From: DASYRM01 sp036004405
GTDB taxonomy: Bacteria; Acidobacteriota; Vicinamibacteria; Vicinamibacterales; UBA2999
Assembly: GCA_036004405.1 (NCBI GenBank)
Contig: DASYRM010000133.1
Location: 62,001 to 126,000 of the forward strand
Direction: 5' to 3'
DNA length: 64,000 nucleotides
Below the pieces are notes generated by a model. That model saw only the letters and a list, made by a program, of their open reading frames with translations, had not been told where the DNA came from and ran no database searches. Below are positions 7,952-15,535 of this stretch, in pieces; the first letter of the stretch is position 1, and every line of letters starts with the position of its first letter. Position numbers and translations under genes: made by a program.

Positions 7952-8896
7952 CTACAGCTTGCGCAGCCGCACGCGCCGGACGGCGTGGTCGCGCCCCTTC
8001 TCCAGGATGACGTGCGCGCGGTCGCGTGTCGGCTGCACGTTCTCCCGCAGGTTGACGGCGTTGATGGTCGACCAGATGCCGCGCGCCGTGGCCGCGGCCT
8101 CGTCCGGCGTCAGCGACGCGTAGCGGTGGAAGTACGACGACGGGTCGCGGAACACGGTGTCGCGCAGCGTGAGGAACCGCTCGATGTACCACTGCTCGAT
8201 GTCCGCTTCGATGGCGTCCACGTAGATCGAGAAGTCGAAGAAGTCCGACACGAAGCTCGGCATCGGCTGGCCGGCGCGACCGCTGCCGGTCTGCAGGACG
8301 TTGAGACCCTCCACGATCACGATGTCGGGCGCGCGGATCACCTGCTGTTCGCCGGCGACGATGTCGTAGGCCAGGTGCGAGTACACCGGCGCCGTCACTT
8401 CGGGCACGCCCGACTTCACGTCGGCCATGAACTGCACCAGCCGTCGCAGGTCGTAGCTCTCCGGAAAACCCTTCCGCTGCGTCAGGCCGCGCGCCTCCAG
8501 CTCGCGCTGCGGCCGGAGGAACCCGTCGGTCGTCACGAGATCGACTTTGGGATGGCTGGGCCAGCTCGAAAGCAGCGCCTGCAGCACGCGCGAGGTCGTG
8601 CTCTTCCCCACCGCGACGCTGCCGGCCAGGCCGATGACATAGGGAACCCGCGGGCTGTCGGAGCCGACGAACATGGCGGTCGCGCGATGAAGGCTCTGGA
8701 CCGCGCCAACGTAGAGGTTCAGCAGGCGCGAAAGCGGCAGGTAGATGTCGGCCACCTCGTCGAGCGACATCCACTCGTTGAGACCGACGAGCCCGCGAAG
8801 CTGCGATTCCGTCAGCGGCAGCGGGGTAGAATCTCGCAGGGCTGCCCACTGCGCCCGGCTGAACTCCATGAAGCGCGAGACGGTGGCCACGGTCAT
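7952..8896 (-). CDS. coaA: Type I pantothenate kinase
   Basis: A 314-residue kinase that phosphorylates pantothenate, the first step of coenzyme A synthesis. The Walker A loop is GLAGSVAVGKSTTSR. The PanK I segments LVTTDGFLRP, RKGFPESYD, YSHLAYDIV and VIVEGLNVLQ follow, with the FVSDFFDFSIYVDA and YIERFLTLRDTVFRDPSSYF region and the C-terminal IWSTINAVNLRENV. Length and order match bacterial CoaA. The ATG at 8896 is chosen because an upstream extension would be built from an interspersed repeat. The gene is convergent with the GGDEF-EAL gene, with 24 bases between stops. Confidence 0.95.
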   Translation of the reverse strand: MTVATVSRFMEFSRAQWAALRDSTPLPLTESQLRGLVGLNEWMSLDEVADIYLPLSRLLNLYVGAVQSLHRATAMFVGSDSPRVPYVIGLAGSVAVGKSTTSRVLQALLSSWPSHPKVDLVTTDGFLRPQRELEARGLTQRKGFPESYDLRRLVQFMADVKSGVPEVTAPVYSHLAYDIVAGEQQVIRAPDIVIVEGLNVLQTGSGRAGQPMPSFVSDFFDFSIYVDAIEADIEQWYIERFLTLRDTVFRDPSSYFHRYASLTPDEAAATARGIWSTINAVNLRENVQPTRDRAHVILEKGRDHAVRRVRLRKL

Positions 8897-8924
8897 TGCG
8901 CCTTCCCCACGGCCGCAAGGATAC

Positions 8925-8953
8925 CCTTCGACGGGCTCAGGGCAAGCCCTGTC
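8925..8953. repeat. interspersed 'cttcgacgggctcagggcaagc'-type repeat
   Basis: CCCTTCGACGGGCTCAGGGC followed by AAGCCCTG resembles a short intergenic repeat that recurs in many GC-rich genomes and often gets mistranslated as SFDGLRA-like peptides. Only one copy is seen in this window. It sits between the divergent coaA and outer-membrane-protein genes. Confidence 0.4.
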
Positions 8954-9058
8954 GCCCGGCGCGGACATACCAGCGCCCGGCCTCAGCGCACGCGTGGAAT
9001 TCCTGAGCACCCACGTCGATCGACTCTGGCGTGGCCTTTGCCTTGGCCTCCGCGGAGC

Positions 9059-9064
9059 TACTAT
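9059..9064 (+). promoter_or_regulatory. candidate -10 box (TACTAT)
   Basis: TACTAT in an AT-enriched patch about 40 bases before the ATG at 9105. Transcription would start near 9071, placing the hairpin at 9079-9094 near the 5' end of the message. Confidence 0.3.
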
Positions 9065-9078
9065 CACTGTGTCTGAGT

Positions 9079-9094
9079 GCCCGCTCCAGCGGGC
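9079..9094 (+). promoter_or_regulatory. leader hairpin upstream of 9105 gene
   Basis: GCCCGC-TCCA-GCGGGC forms a six-pair stem ending ten bases before the ATG, followed by a purine-rich AGGGGG ribosome-site region. A similar hairpin with the same downstream CAGG purine context precedes the next gene (9920-9939). The pair may stabilise the 5' end or gate translation (inference). Confidence 0.4.
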
Positions 9095-9104
9095 AGGGGG
9101 CGTC

Positions 9105-9875
9105 ATGCGTCACATCAGGATGTGCGTGATCGTAGGACTCGGACTGTTGACGGCGTCGGAGGCACGGGCGCAGGACAACCGGCCGCCGCAGCCGGTGAGC
9201 GACATCGGGTCACCCGACTTCCTGTTCGGAAAACCGCGCGGGTCGGTTGGAATCCGCGGCAACTGGCTGGTCGCGCGGGCCAAGAGCGAGTGGTACTCCT
9301 TCGTCACCGACCAGCTCTCGCTGGGACGCAAGGACTTCAACGCGCCGGGGTTTGCCGCCGACGTCGGCTTGGCGGTCTCGCGCCGCGCCGATGCCGTCTT
9401 CGGCATCGACTTCAACCAGGCGCAGAAGGGCTCGGAATACCGGCACTTCGTGGACAACAACCGCCTGCCCATCAACCAGACGACCCGTCTGCGGACCACT
9501 CTGCTGACGGGCAGCGTCAAGTTTGCGCTGGTCGAGCGGGGGCTCGAGGTGAGCCGACTGGCATGGGTGCCGAAGCACATCGTGCCGTACGTCGGCGCCG
9601 GCGGCGGCGCGATGCGCTACGATCTGCTGCAGTTCGGCGACTTCGTGGACTTCCAAACCAGCCGGGTCTTCGCGAGCACGTTCACATCGGCCGGCTGGGC
9701 GCCGGTGGCGCAGGCCTTCGGGGGCGTGGACGTCATGGTCTTCAAGCGTATGTACGTCACGCTCGACGGGCGGTATCAATTTGCGAAGGCCACGCTGAGC
9801 AACACGTGGGTGGACTTCGATCCGATCGACCTGGCCGGATTCAAGCTGGCGGCGGGCGCTAGTTTCGTTTTCTAG
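9105..9875 (+). CDS. exported outer-membrane beta-barrel protein
   Basis: A 256-residue protein with a signal peptide (MRHIRMCVIVGLGLLTASEARA) cut before QDNRPPQP. The mature part alternates polar and hydrophobic residues in strands rich in Gly, Phe and Tyr, with segments GSVGIRGNWLVARAKSEW, VGLAVSRRADAVFGIDF and YVGAGGGAMRYD. It ends in a terminal phenylalanine (AGASFVF) typical of outer-membrane barrels inserted by BAM. The specific role is unknown. The ATG at 9105 follows an AGGGGG ribosome site; an upstream in-frame extension to 8745 runs antisense to coaA and is rejected. The stop codon lies inside a terminator-like inverted repeat. Confidence 0.75.
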   Translation: MRHIRMCVIVGLGLLTASEARAQDNRPPQPVSDIGSPDFLFGKPRGSVGIRGNWLVARAKSEWYSFVTDQLSLGRKDFNAPGFAADVGLAVSRRADAVFGIDFNQAQKGSEYRHFVDNNRLPINQTTRLRTTLLTGSVKFALVERGLEVSRLAWVPKHIVPYVGAGGGAMRYDLLQFGDFVDFQTSRVFASTFTSAGWAPVAQAFGGVDVMVFKRMYVTLDGRYQFAKATLSNTWVDFDPIDLAGFKLAAGASFVF

Positions 9876-9902
9876 TGCGGCTTCGCTGCGCTAGAAAACG
9901 AA
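9864..9902 (+). terminator. intrinsic terminator overlapping the 9875 stop
   Basis: TTCGTTTTCTAG (9864-9875) pairs perfectly with CTAGAAAACGAA (9891-9902). A GC-rich inner loop can fold further, and GTCCTTTTTCTTTCT follows. The left arm contains the TAG stop of the barrel-protein gene, so the last codons and the terminator share the same bases. Confidence 0.7.
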
Positions 9903-9919
9903 GTCCTTTTTCTTTCTGA

Positions 9920-9939
9920 GCCCGCACTTACGTGCGGGC
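9920..9939 (+). promoter_or_regulatory. leader hairpin upstream of 9953 gene
   Basis: GCCCGCAC-TTAC-GTGCGGGC is an eight-pair stem ending 13 bases before the ATG at 9953, followed by AGGTGGAGG as ribosome site. It resembles the hairpin at 9079-9094 in stem sequence and placement. Confidence 0.45.
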
Positions 9940-9952
9940 AGGTGGAGGCGCG

Positions 9953-11230
9953 ATGACCCGTATGCTCTCGGCCGCCGTACTGATTACAGCCCTCAGCGCT
10001 GTGAGCGCTGCCGCTCAGACGCCCGACGCACGATGGAACGACTGGCTCGGGTGCTGGAGCCTGGTGGCCGACGGCAACGTGGCACGGCTTCCGCCGGCCG
10101 AAGACGCTGCAGGCGGCGTCACCGGCCCCATCCGCCCCGGCAGCAGCCGCAGCGCGCGCGTCTGTGTCTCGCCCAACCAGGGCGGCGCGGAGCTGCGGAC
10201 GCTGGTCGGCGAGCAGCAGGTGCTGTCGCAGACGATCATCGCCGACGGCGCCGATCACCGGGTGAACGACGGCGGCTGCACCGGCACGCAACGGGCCCGC
10301 TGGTCCGACGACGGGCGGCGGCTGTTCACGCGCGCGCAGGTCACCTGCGACGGCCAGCCCTCGCGCACGGTCACGGGGCTTGCGCTCATCGCGCCGGATG
10401 GTGACTGGGTGGACGTGCAGGCGGTGACCATCGGCGATACCGACAGCGTGCGCGTGCGGCGCTACCGGCCGCCGGTCGAGCAGGCGAACAAGGGCGTACC
10501 GGCGGCGGCCGTGCGGCTGCAGATCGAACACGTCAAGGAAGCGACCAGATACGTGTCGCCGCGGGCCATCGAAGCCGCCTTGATGGAGACGTCGGCGCGC
10601 TTCCCGCTGTCGTCGCGCGCCCTCGTGGACCTCGACAAGGCGGGCGTGGACGACCGGGTGATCGATCTGATGGTGGCCCTGTCCTACCCGCGGTCGTTCG
10701 CGATCCGGCCGTCGGGGCCCGACGATCGACTCACGCCGTTCCCGCCGTTCCTCCCGGGCGCGGACTTCATCGACGCAAGCTACGAGTATCCGTACTTCTA
10801 CGGGCCGTACTACTCGAACTACTACTACTCGCCGTACTTCTTCTCGCCGTTCGGCTATTCCTACCTGCGCTACTACGGAGGCGGCTTTTCGCCGGTGGCG
10901 GTCATCGTTCCCGGGGAGAACGGCGGTGGAGGCGCCGGGCCCGGACGGAACCTGCCGCCCGAGAACGGCCGCGTGATCAACGGCAAGGGCTACACGGTCG
11001 TGGATCGCCGCGGCGACGTGGCGAGCTCAGGCGGCAGCGGTGGCGGCGAAGCCTCGACACGATCCGGCAGCAGCAGTCGCGGCACGGTGTCGCCTCGGGG
11101 CTACACGGGAGGAGACGCCAGCAGCGGCGCGACCAGCAGCAGTTCGTCGGGCGGGTCGAGCAGCGGCGGCGGCGCGTCCTCGGCCGGGTCGAGCGGCGGC
11201 GACGGCGGCCGCACGGCGGTCCCCAGATAG
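9953..11230 (+). CDS. exported protein with Tyr-rich and Gly/Ser-rich tail, unknown function
   Basis: A 425-residue protein not recognised as a named family. A signal peptide (MLSAAVLITALSAVSAAAQ) is followed by a domain beginning DARWNDWLGCWSLVADG, with cysteines around residues 22-115 that could form disulfides. Residues ~180-235 form a helical part (VSPRAIEAALMETSARFPLSS, KAGVDDRVIDLMVALSYP). Next comes a segment dominated by Tyr, Phe and Pro (YFYGPYYSNYYYSPYFF), then a Gly/Ser/Thr low-complexity tail. The composition suggests a surface or secreted protein. ATG 9953 is chosen because the signal peptide starts there and GGTGGAGG precedes it. Confidence 0.7.
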   Translation: MTRMLSAAVLITALSAVSAAAQTPDARWNDWLGCWSLVADGNVARLPPAEDAAGGVTGPIRPGSSRSARVCVSPNQGGAELRTLVGEQQVLSQTIIADGADHRVNDGGCTGTQRARWSDDGRRLFTRAQVTCDGQPSRTVTGLALIAPDGDWVDVQAVTIGDTDSVRVRRYRPPVEQANKGVPAAAVRLQIEHVKEATRYVSPRAIEAALMETSARFPLSSRALVDLDKAGVDDRVIDLMVALSYPRSFAIRPSGPDDRLTPFPPFLPGADFIDASYEYPYFYGPYYSNYYYSPYFFSPFGYSYLRYYGGGFSPVAVIVPGENGGGGAGPGRNLPPENGRVINGKGYTVVDRRGDVASSGGSGGGEASTRSGSSSRGTVSPRGYTGGDASSGATSSSSSGGSSSGGGASSAGSSGGDGGRTAVPR

Positions 11231-11273
11231 TAGAAGGGCACGGCCGCTCCGGGGACGAACGCGCGTCTACGCG

Positions 11274-11282
11274 TGATATTCT
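11274..11282 (+). promoter_or_regulatory. candidate extended -10 (TG-A-TATTCT)
   Basis: TGATATTCT stands out in GC-rich sequence 40 bases upstream of the ATG at 11322 and fits an extended -10 element. No clear -35 was seen. Confidence 0.35.
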
Positions 11283-11321
11283 GCAGGCCTTCGTGGCCAG
11301 CAGGTTGTCCGGAGACGACGT

Positions 11322-12059
11322 ATGACCCGTCCATTCGTGCGCCGCACGTCCTGCGGAAGCGGGACTTCGGTGATGACCCGCGCCGCGCGCGGCCTGCTGC
11401 CCGCCGGTTTGGTGCTGGCAGCCGCCGCGTCGCTCGTGCCCGAGGCCGTGGGGCGCACGGCCGCGATCATCCTGGACAGCATCACTATCCGCGTCTACGA
11501 CAACGCCGGCGTCACGCCCAGCGATCGCACGGCGGCGCTGAAGACGGCCGGTGCGATCCTGGCGCGCGCGGATCTCGACGCGGCGTGGATCGTCTGCACG
11601 CCCGCGCGCGACGGACGGCCGCAGCCGGGATGCGATACGTCGCCGGCGTCGCACGAGCTCGTCGTGCGCCTGACGCACGGCGCCCCCACGGCCGAAGACG
11701 GCAACAGCCGCGCCTTCGGCGCCTCGCTGATCGATGCGACGACGTCGACCGGCACGCTGTCCACCGTCTTCGTCGATCGCGTCGACTGGCTGGCGTCGAC
11801 CGGCAAGGCCGTACGAGGCGAAGTACTCGGGCGGGCCATCGCTCACGAGATCGGCCATCAGCTCCTGGGTTCGAACGACCACAGCGCGCGCGGCCTGATG
11901 CGCGAGATCTGGACGCCCGACGAGCTCACCAGGAACCGCGCCGAAGACTGGCAGTTCTCGAGCTCGCAGCGCGTGGCGCTCCACGCGCGCTGGTCGAGCT
12001 GGGGCCTCGGGCGCCGTGCGGGCACCCGCGATCCACGCCCGGCATTCGGCAGCGAGTAG
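11322..12059 (+). CDS. exported metzincin-like zinc metalloprotease
   Basis: A 245-residue protein. GGAG seven bases upstream supports the ATG at 11322; an internal ATG at 11373 starts directly at a signal-like segment (MTRAARGLLPAGLVLAAAAS). The middle has beta-strand sequence SITIRVYDNAGVT. A zinc-protease motif HEIGHQLLGSNDHS is followed by a Met-turn-like GLMREIW. The ligand spacing is HExxHxxxGxxxH, one residue longer on each side than classic metzincins, which is a pattern I associate with small acidobacterial secreted proteases. Substrate unknown. It stands alone upstream of the REC-PilZ gene. Confidence 0.7.
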   Translation: MTRPFVRRTSCGSGTSVMTRAARGLLPAGLVLAAAASLVPEAVGRTAAIILDSITIRVYDNAGVTPSDRTAALKTAGAILARADLDAAWIVCTPARDGRPQPGCDTSPASHELVVRLTHGAPTAEDGNSRAFGASLIDATTSTGTLSTVFVDRVDWLASTGKAVRGEVLGRAIAHEIGHQLLGSNDHSARGLMREIWTPDELTRNRAEDWQFSSSQRVALHARWSSWGLGRRAGTRDPRPAFGSE

Positions 12060-12245
12060 CTGACCACTCACACCGCGAGACACGGTCGTTATCACCTCGA
12101 CTGTATTCCTTCGAGCTCAGCTACAACATCGAGATCACGGGCACTGGAACCGTCGTTCCGTTGGCGCCCGCAGCCCCAAGACCCGCAGCAGGATGGCTAC
12201 ATTCGAGCGGGTGGCAGCGGTATGGCCGTTGCGTGCAGGGGAAGT

Positions 12246-12935
12246 ATGAACACGGTGGCTTCTCCCCGACGCATTCTGATTGTGGACGACGACGACACCA
12301 CGCGCCGCGGCCTCGTAGCGCTGATGGCCGGCGCAGGATTCGTGGCGCTGCCGGCCGGCTCGCTGCAGGAGGCCACCGCGGCCCTCGAGCGCGACGCGCC
12401 GGACCTGATCATCACGGACATCCGTCTCCAGGGCTACAACGGCCTCCAGATCCTGGCCATGGGATCGCGGCCCATTCCGGCCATCGTGGTCACCGGCTAC
12501 CCCGATCGGTCGATCGAAGCCGACGCCCGGAAGATGGGCGCGGAGTATCTGCTCAAGCCGATCTCGCCGGCGGCGCTGCTGGCGCTGGTGCAGCAGAAGC
12601 TCGAAGCCAGCGCGCCCAACGCCATCTTCAGCGCGACGCGCCGCTACACTCGCAAGCCGGTCACGCGCCACTTGAAGGCGTGGGTGCAGGACCTGCCGGT
12701 AAGGATTCTCGACGTGAGCTACGGGGGGCTGCGGCTCGAAATCGAGCGCACGCCGACCGAGCGGCTGCCGCGCTCGCTCTCAATCACGCTGCCGACGTCC
12801 AACGTCGCCATCGACATGAACGTCGTGTGGCAGAAGCCGAGCGGCACGAGCGGCTGGCTCTGCGGCGCCGCGATTCCCGACACGAGCCAGCCGACGTGGC
12901 GTCAGCTGGTGGACGCCGTCTCGTTTCAGGTCTGA
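12246..12935 (+). CDS. REC-PilZ response regulator
   Basis: A 229-residue protein with an N-terminal receiver domain (1-125) and a C-terminal PilZ-like domain (135-229). Receiver residues are the acidic cluster VDDDD, phospho-acceptor Asp58 in IITDIRLQG, the threonine in VVTGYP and the lysine in LLKPIS. PilZ features are RRYTRKPV and DVSYGG, close to the RxxxR and DxSxxG c-di-GMP-binding motifs. It probably links phosphorelay input to c-di-GMP output. ATG 12246 is chosen because GGGGAAG precedes it. A paralog lies at 17958-18608, and the three-gene envelope operon sits between them. Confidence 0.88.
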   Translation: MNTVASPRRILIVDDDDTTRRGLVALMAGAGFVALPAGSLQEATAALERDAPDLIITDIRLQGYNGLQILAMGSRPIPAIVVTGYPDRSIEADARKMGAEYLLKPISPAALLALVQQKLEASAPNAIFSATRRYTRKPVTRHLKAWVQDLPVRILDVSYGGLRLEIERTPTERLPRSLSITLPTSNVAIDMNVVWQKPSGTSGWLCGAAIPDTSQPTWRQLVDAVSFQV

Positions 12936-12986
12936 GTCGAACAGCGCGGCGCAGGCGCTGAGCCTTCCGGCCCAGCGCCCCGACGT

Positions 12987-13091
12987 CTACTCCGCCGCGG
13001 GCACCGTCGTCCGCGTCTTCCGCTGCCGGCGCACGCGCACGAGAACGAGTCCCATCACACCGATTGCCAAGAACACCACCAGTCGTATCAT
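12987..13091 (-). CDS. small single-pass membrane protein (34 aa), hypothetical
   Basis: A short open frame reads MIRLVVFLAIGVMGLVLVRV, then a basic tail RRQRKTRTTVPAAE. AAGGAGG lies nine bases upstream of the ATG (13101-13107), one of the best ribosome sites in the window. One transmembrane helix with a positively charged C-terminal end fits a small membrane protein with the tail inside. It is alone between the REC-PilZ gene and the envelope operon. No homology is claimed; support is the ribosome site and the clean hydrophobic-basic pattern. Confidence 0.5.
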   Translation of the reverse strand: MIRLVVFLAIGVMGLVLVRVRRQRKTRTTVPAAE

Positions 13092-13359
13092 CGGCTGGAT
13101 CCTCCTTCACACTCTTGCACTCGCTATCAGGTAGGTCCGACAGCGAACCGGCGCCAAGCCGGTTTGCCAGATACAGGGGCAACCTCTGTACCTGCGACGC
13201 CGCGCTGGATTCCACGCCCCGGAGGGCCCTGGGATGATTCGGCGCCGCGTGCGACTGCCGTCTTCGTGCGCCGCGTTTCAGATCGGTCACCGGCGCCCAG
13301 CCCAACAGCAAATTTGACTTGCGCGGGATCTCGTTCTCAGGCAACCTCTTTCTCAAACC
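13092..13359. other. 268-bp non-coding region upstream of the envelope operon
   Basis: No convincing gene. It contains the second copy of the 30-bp palindrome (13143-13172), followed by a weaker stem made by TACAGGGG and CCTCTGTA near 13173-13191. It may be a structured leader of the 13360 operon, whose start codon is GTG; no known riboswitch consensus was recognised. Confidence 0.35.
13143..13172 (+). repeat. 30-bp palindromic repeat, copy 2
   Basis: GCGAACCGGCGCCAAGCCGG then TTTGCCAGAT. It matches the copy at 2593-2622 (on the opposite strand) at 28 of 30 positions, with changes only in the loop. The seven-pair stem is preserved. It lies about 190 bases upstream of the 13360 start codon. 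Confidence 0.7.
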
Positions 13360-15456
13360 GTGGCCGATCAAGACCCGAAGACACCTGCCAAGGCCGATCT
13401 CGCCCGCGTCCCCGGATTGCTCGATCAGTATCGTCAGCACCGCCGTGCCTGGCTGGCCCAGGCCGATGAGCTCGTACGCATGCGCGATGAGGTCCGTCAT
13501 GCGGCCGAACGCGAGGCGATTGAGATCGTCACCGCCGCGCGACGCGACGTGCGCCGGATCATCGTCGAGGCGCGCCGCGAGCTCCTTGTCCTGACCGCCC
13601 AGCTGCACGCGGCCGTCGAGGCCACCGACGCCCCGGGCCTCGAGGCCCCGCCCTTCACGGCGCTGCTGGACGACCCCGACGCACGCTCCCGGGTCGAAAG
13701 CGCCTCGCACGGGACGGATATCACCCGCGACGTGGTGCACGAAGCCCGCAAGGGGGTTCGCAGCGTGCTGGATGAAGCGCGCGCTGAAATCGAAGCCCTC
13801 AGCGCCGACGCCCCGGCGGTGTTCGGCCACGGTTCCGGCCCGCACGACGGCCCGGCGGCCGGCGGGGCCACCGAGGCCGACGAGGCCGAGGCCTCGCCCG
13901 CCCTCGACGACGAGCCGCGCGCGCAGGACTCGACGAACGAGGCGGCCGGACGGCCGCTTGGCGAAGCATGCCCGGTTCACGAGCTCACCGTGGACGCCGC
14001 GCTGGCGGCGCTCGACTTCCAGACGCGGGACCTTCCGATCCCGACGCTCGCGCGACTCCTCGGCACCGAACCGGCGCACGAGTCGCCGCGCCCCGCGGGC
14101 GACCGCGTCGCGTCCACCGGCGGCGTGTTCGAGCCGCTGATGGCTTTCGAGACGCCGCGGCTGTCGGAGCTGCGATCGCTGCTGCGCGATCGCGTCGAGC
14201 CCCACGAACCGGCGCCGTCGCCGACACCGGCACCGGGACACCCGGTGCTGTCGCCCGACGTCGAGCCGGTCGCCACGAGCCCGTTCGCGTTCGACACCGC
14301 TCCGAAGACCGACTTCTTCGGCGACCATCGCACGCACGACGCGCCACTCGAGGAGGACGCGCCGGCCAGTGACGGCGACCTGATCGAGGTGTCCGAGCCC
14401 CCGCTGTTCACGCCGCCGTCACGGCTCTTCGGCGAGGACGACACGCGATCGTCGGCGCGCTCCGCGCGCACATTCGTGGGGCTGTTCGCCGCCACCGGCG
14501 CGCTGGCCGTCATCGGCACGATCTGGTGGGCACTCAGCCGCGACTCCGCGCCGCTCTCGGCCGCGACACCGCCGGTCATCACCGAGAAGACCACCGCCAC
14601 GGCGCCTGCCAGCACCGCGCCGCCCGTTGTGTCGAGCGCGCCCGGCACGCTGGCGTTGACGATCGAAGCGCGCCGTCCGTCGTGGATTCGCGCGCAGATC
14701 GACGGCAAGGACGAGACCGGCCGCATCTACCAGGCAGGCGAGACGCGGCACATTTACGGCGCGCGTACCGTGTCGATTCGCGCCGGCGACGCCGGCGCGG
14801 TGTTCGTGGGGCTCGACGGCGGCACCGCCAAGGCGCTTGGCGCCGATGGTGCGGCGGCGACGAAGCAGTTCTCGGCGACGGTCACGCCGGCAGTGGCAAC
14901 CGCCGGCGATCGCCCGTCGCTGACGACTGCAACGGCGCCCGTGCCGGCGGCGGCATCGCCAGCGTCCGCACGTACGGCAGTCGCGGAAGTGCCAGCGCCC
15001 ACGCTTCGCGCACCGGCGCCGACGGCTCCGGCTCAGCCATCCGCGTCTGCGCCGCGCGCCGCGACCGATACGCCGGCGGCTCTCCGCGACGGCGTGAGTG
15101 GTGGGCGTCCGGATCTCGTGCAGGCCGCGCAGCAGTGGCTCGACGCGTACCAGCGGCGCGATCGCGACGTCATGAGCGCGATGGGCATCGAGAACGTCAC
15201 CGTGTCGGACGAGCGCTCGGTCACCGAGCGCTTTCCGGCGTGGCAAGGCGGCGTCCAGCGCAACCTCGACGAGGTGGCGCTCGAACTCACCGGCGATGTG
15301 GCGGTCTTCACGGCGCGCATGACCGAGCATGCCGAGTCCGGCGCGGGCGAGCATGTGTCGCGCGTGTCGCAGTTCTGGCAGCGCCGCAGCGGACGCTGGT
15401 ATGTCACCAACGTGCGCATCATCGGCGAAGCCCGGCTGAACCAGATCATTCGTTGA
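13360..15456 (+). CDS. membrane protein with coiled coil, RodZ-C-like and NTF2-like domains
   Basis: A 698-residue protein of unusual layout. Residues 1-90 are a charged helix with HAAEREAIEIVTAARRDVRRI, reminiscent of DivIVA-like coiled coils. A long acidic, proline-rich cytoplasmic segment follows. One transmembrane helix lies at about 371-392 (FVGLFAATGALAVIGTIWWAL). A periplasmic beta domain around 425-505 (GTLALTIEARRPSWIRAQID, IYQAGETRHIYGARTVSIRAGDAGAV) resembles the RodZ C-terminal DUF4115 domain. An Ala/Pro linker leads to a C-terminal NTF2/SnoaL-like domain (~585-698). It may couple an intracellular scaffold to the envelope (inference). Start GTG; the first gene of a three-gene operon. 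Confidence 0.7.
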   Translation: MADQDPKTPAKADLARVPGLLDQYRQHRRAWLAQADELVRMRDEVRHAAEREAIEIVTAARRDVRRIIVEARRELLVLTAQLHAAVEATDAPGLEAPPFTALLDDPDARSRVESASHGTDITRDVVHEARKGVRSVLDEARAEIEALSADAPAVFGHGSGPHDGPAAGGATEADEAEASPALDDEPRAQDSTNEAAGRPLGEACPVHELTVDAALAALDFQTRDLPIPTLARLLGTEPAHESPRPAGDRVASTGGVFEPLMAFETPRLSELRSLLRDRVEPHEPAPSPTPAPGHPVLSPDVEPVATSPFAFDTAPKTDFFGDHRTHDAPLEEDAPASDGDLIEVSEPPLFTPPSRLFGEDDTRSSARSARTFVGLFAATGALAVIGTIWWALSRDSAPLSAATPPVITEKTTATAPASTAPPVVSSAPGTLALTIEARRPSWIRAQIDGKDETGRIYQAGETRHIYGARTVSIRAGDAGAVFVGLDGGTAKALGADGAAATKQFSATVTPAVATAGDRPSLTTATAPVPAAASPASARTAVAEVPAPTLRAPAPTAPAQPSASAPRAATDTPAALRDGVSGGRPDLVQAAQQWLDAYQRRDRDVMSAMGIENVTVSDERSVTERFPAWQGGVQRNLDEVALELTGDVAVFTARMTEHAESGAGEHVSRVSQFWQRRSGRWYVTNVRIIGEARLNQIIR

Positions 15457-15535
15457 AGTTCCACGGTCCAGTCGCCTGCCTTCTCGACAAATAGACGAGC
15501 TGTCCCGTTTTGGGTCAAAATCATCCCGCGACTCT

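Noticed and set aside
15457..15535. Sigma-54-like promoter between the RodZ-C-like and PEGA genes
   Set aside because: CCCGTTTTGGGTCAAAATC stands out in composition but does not match the -24/-12 pattern, and the genes are close enough to share a transcript.
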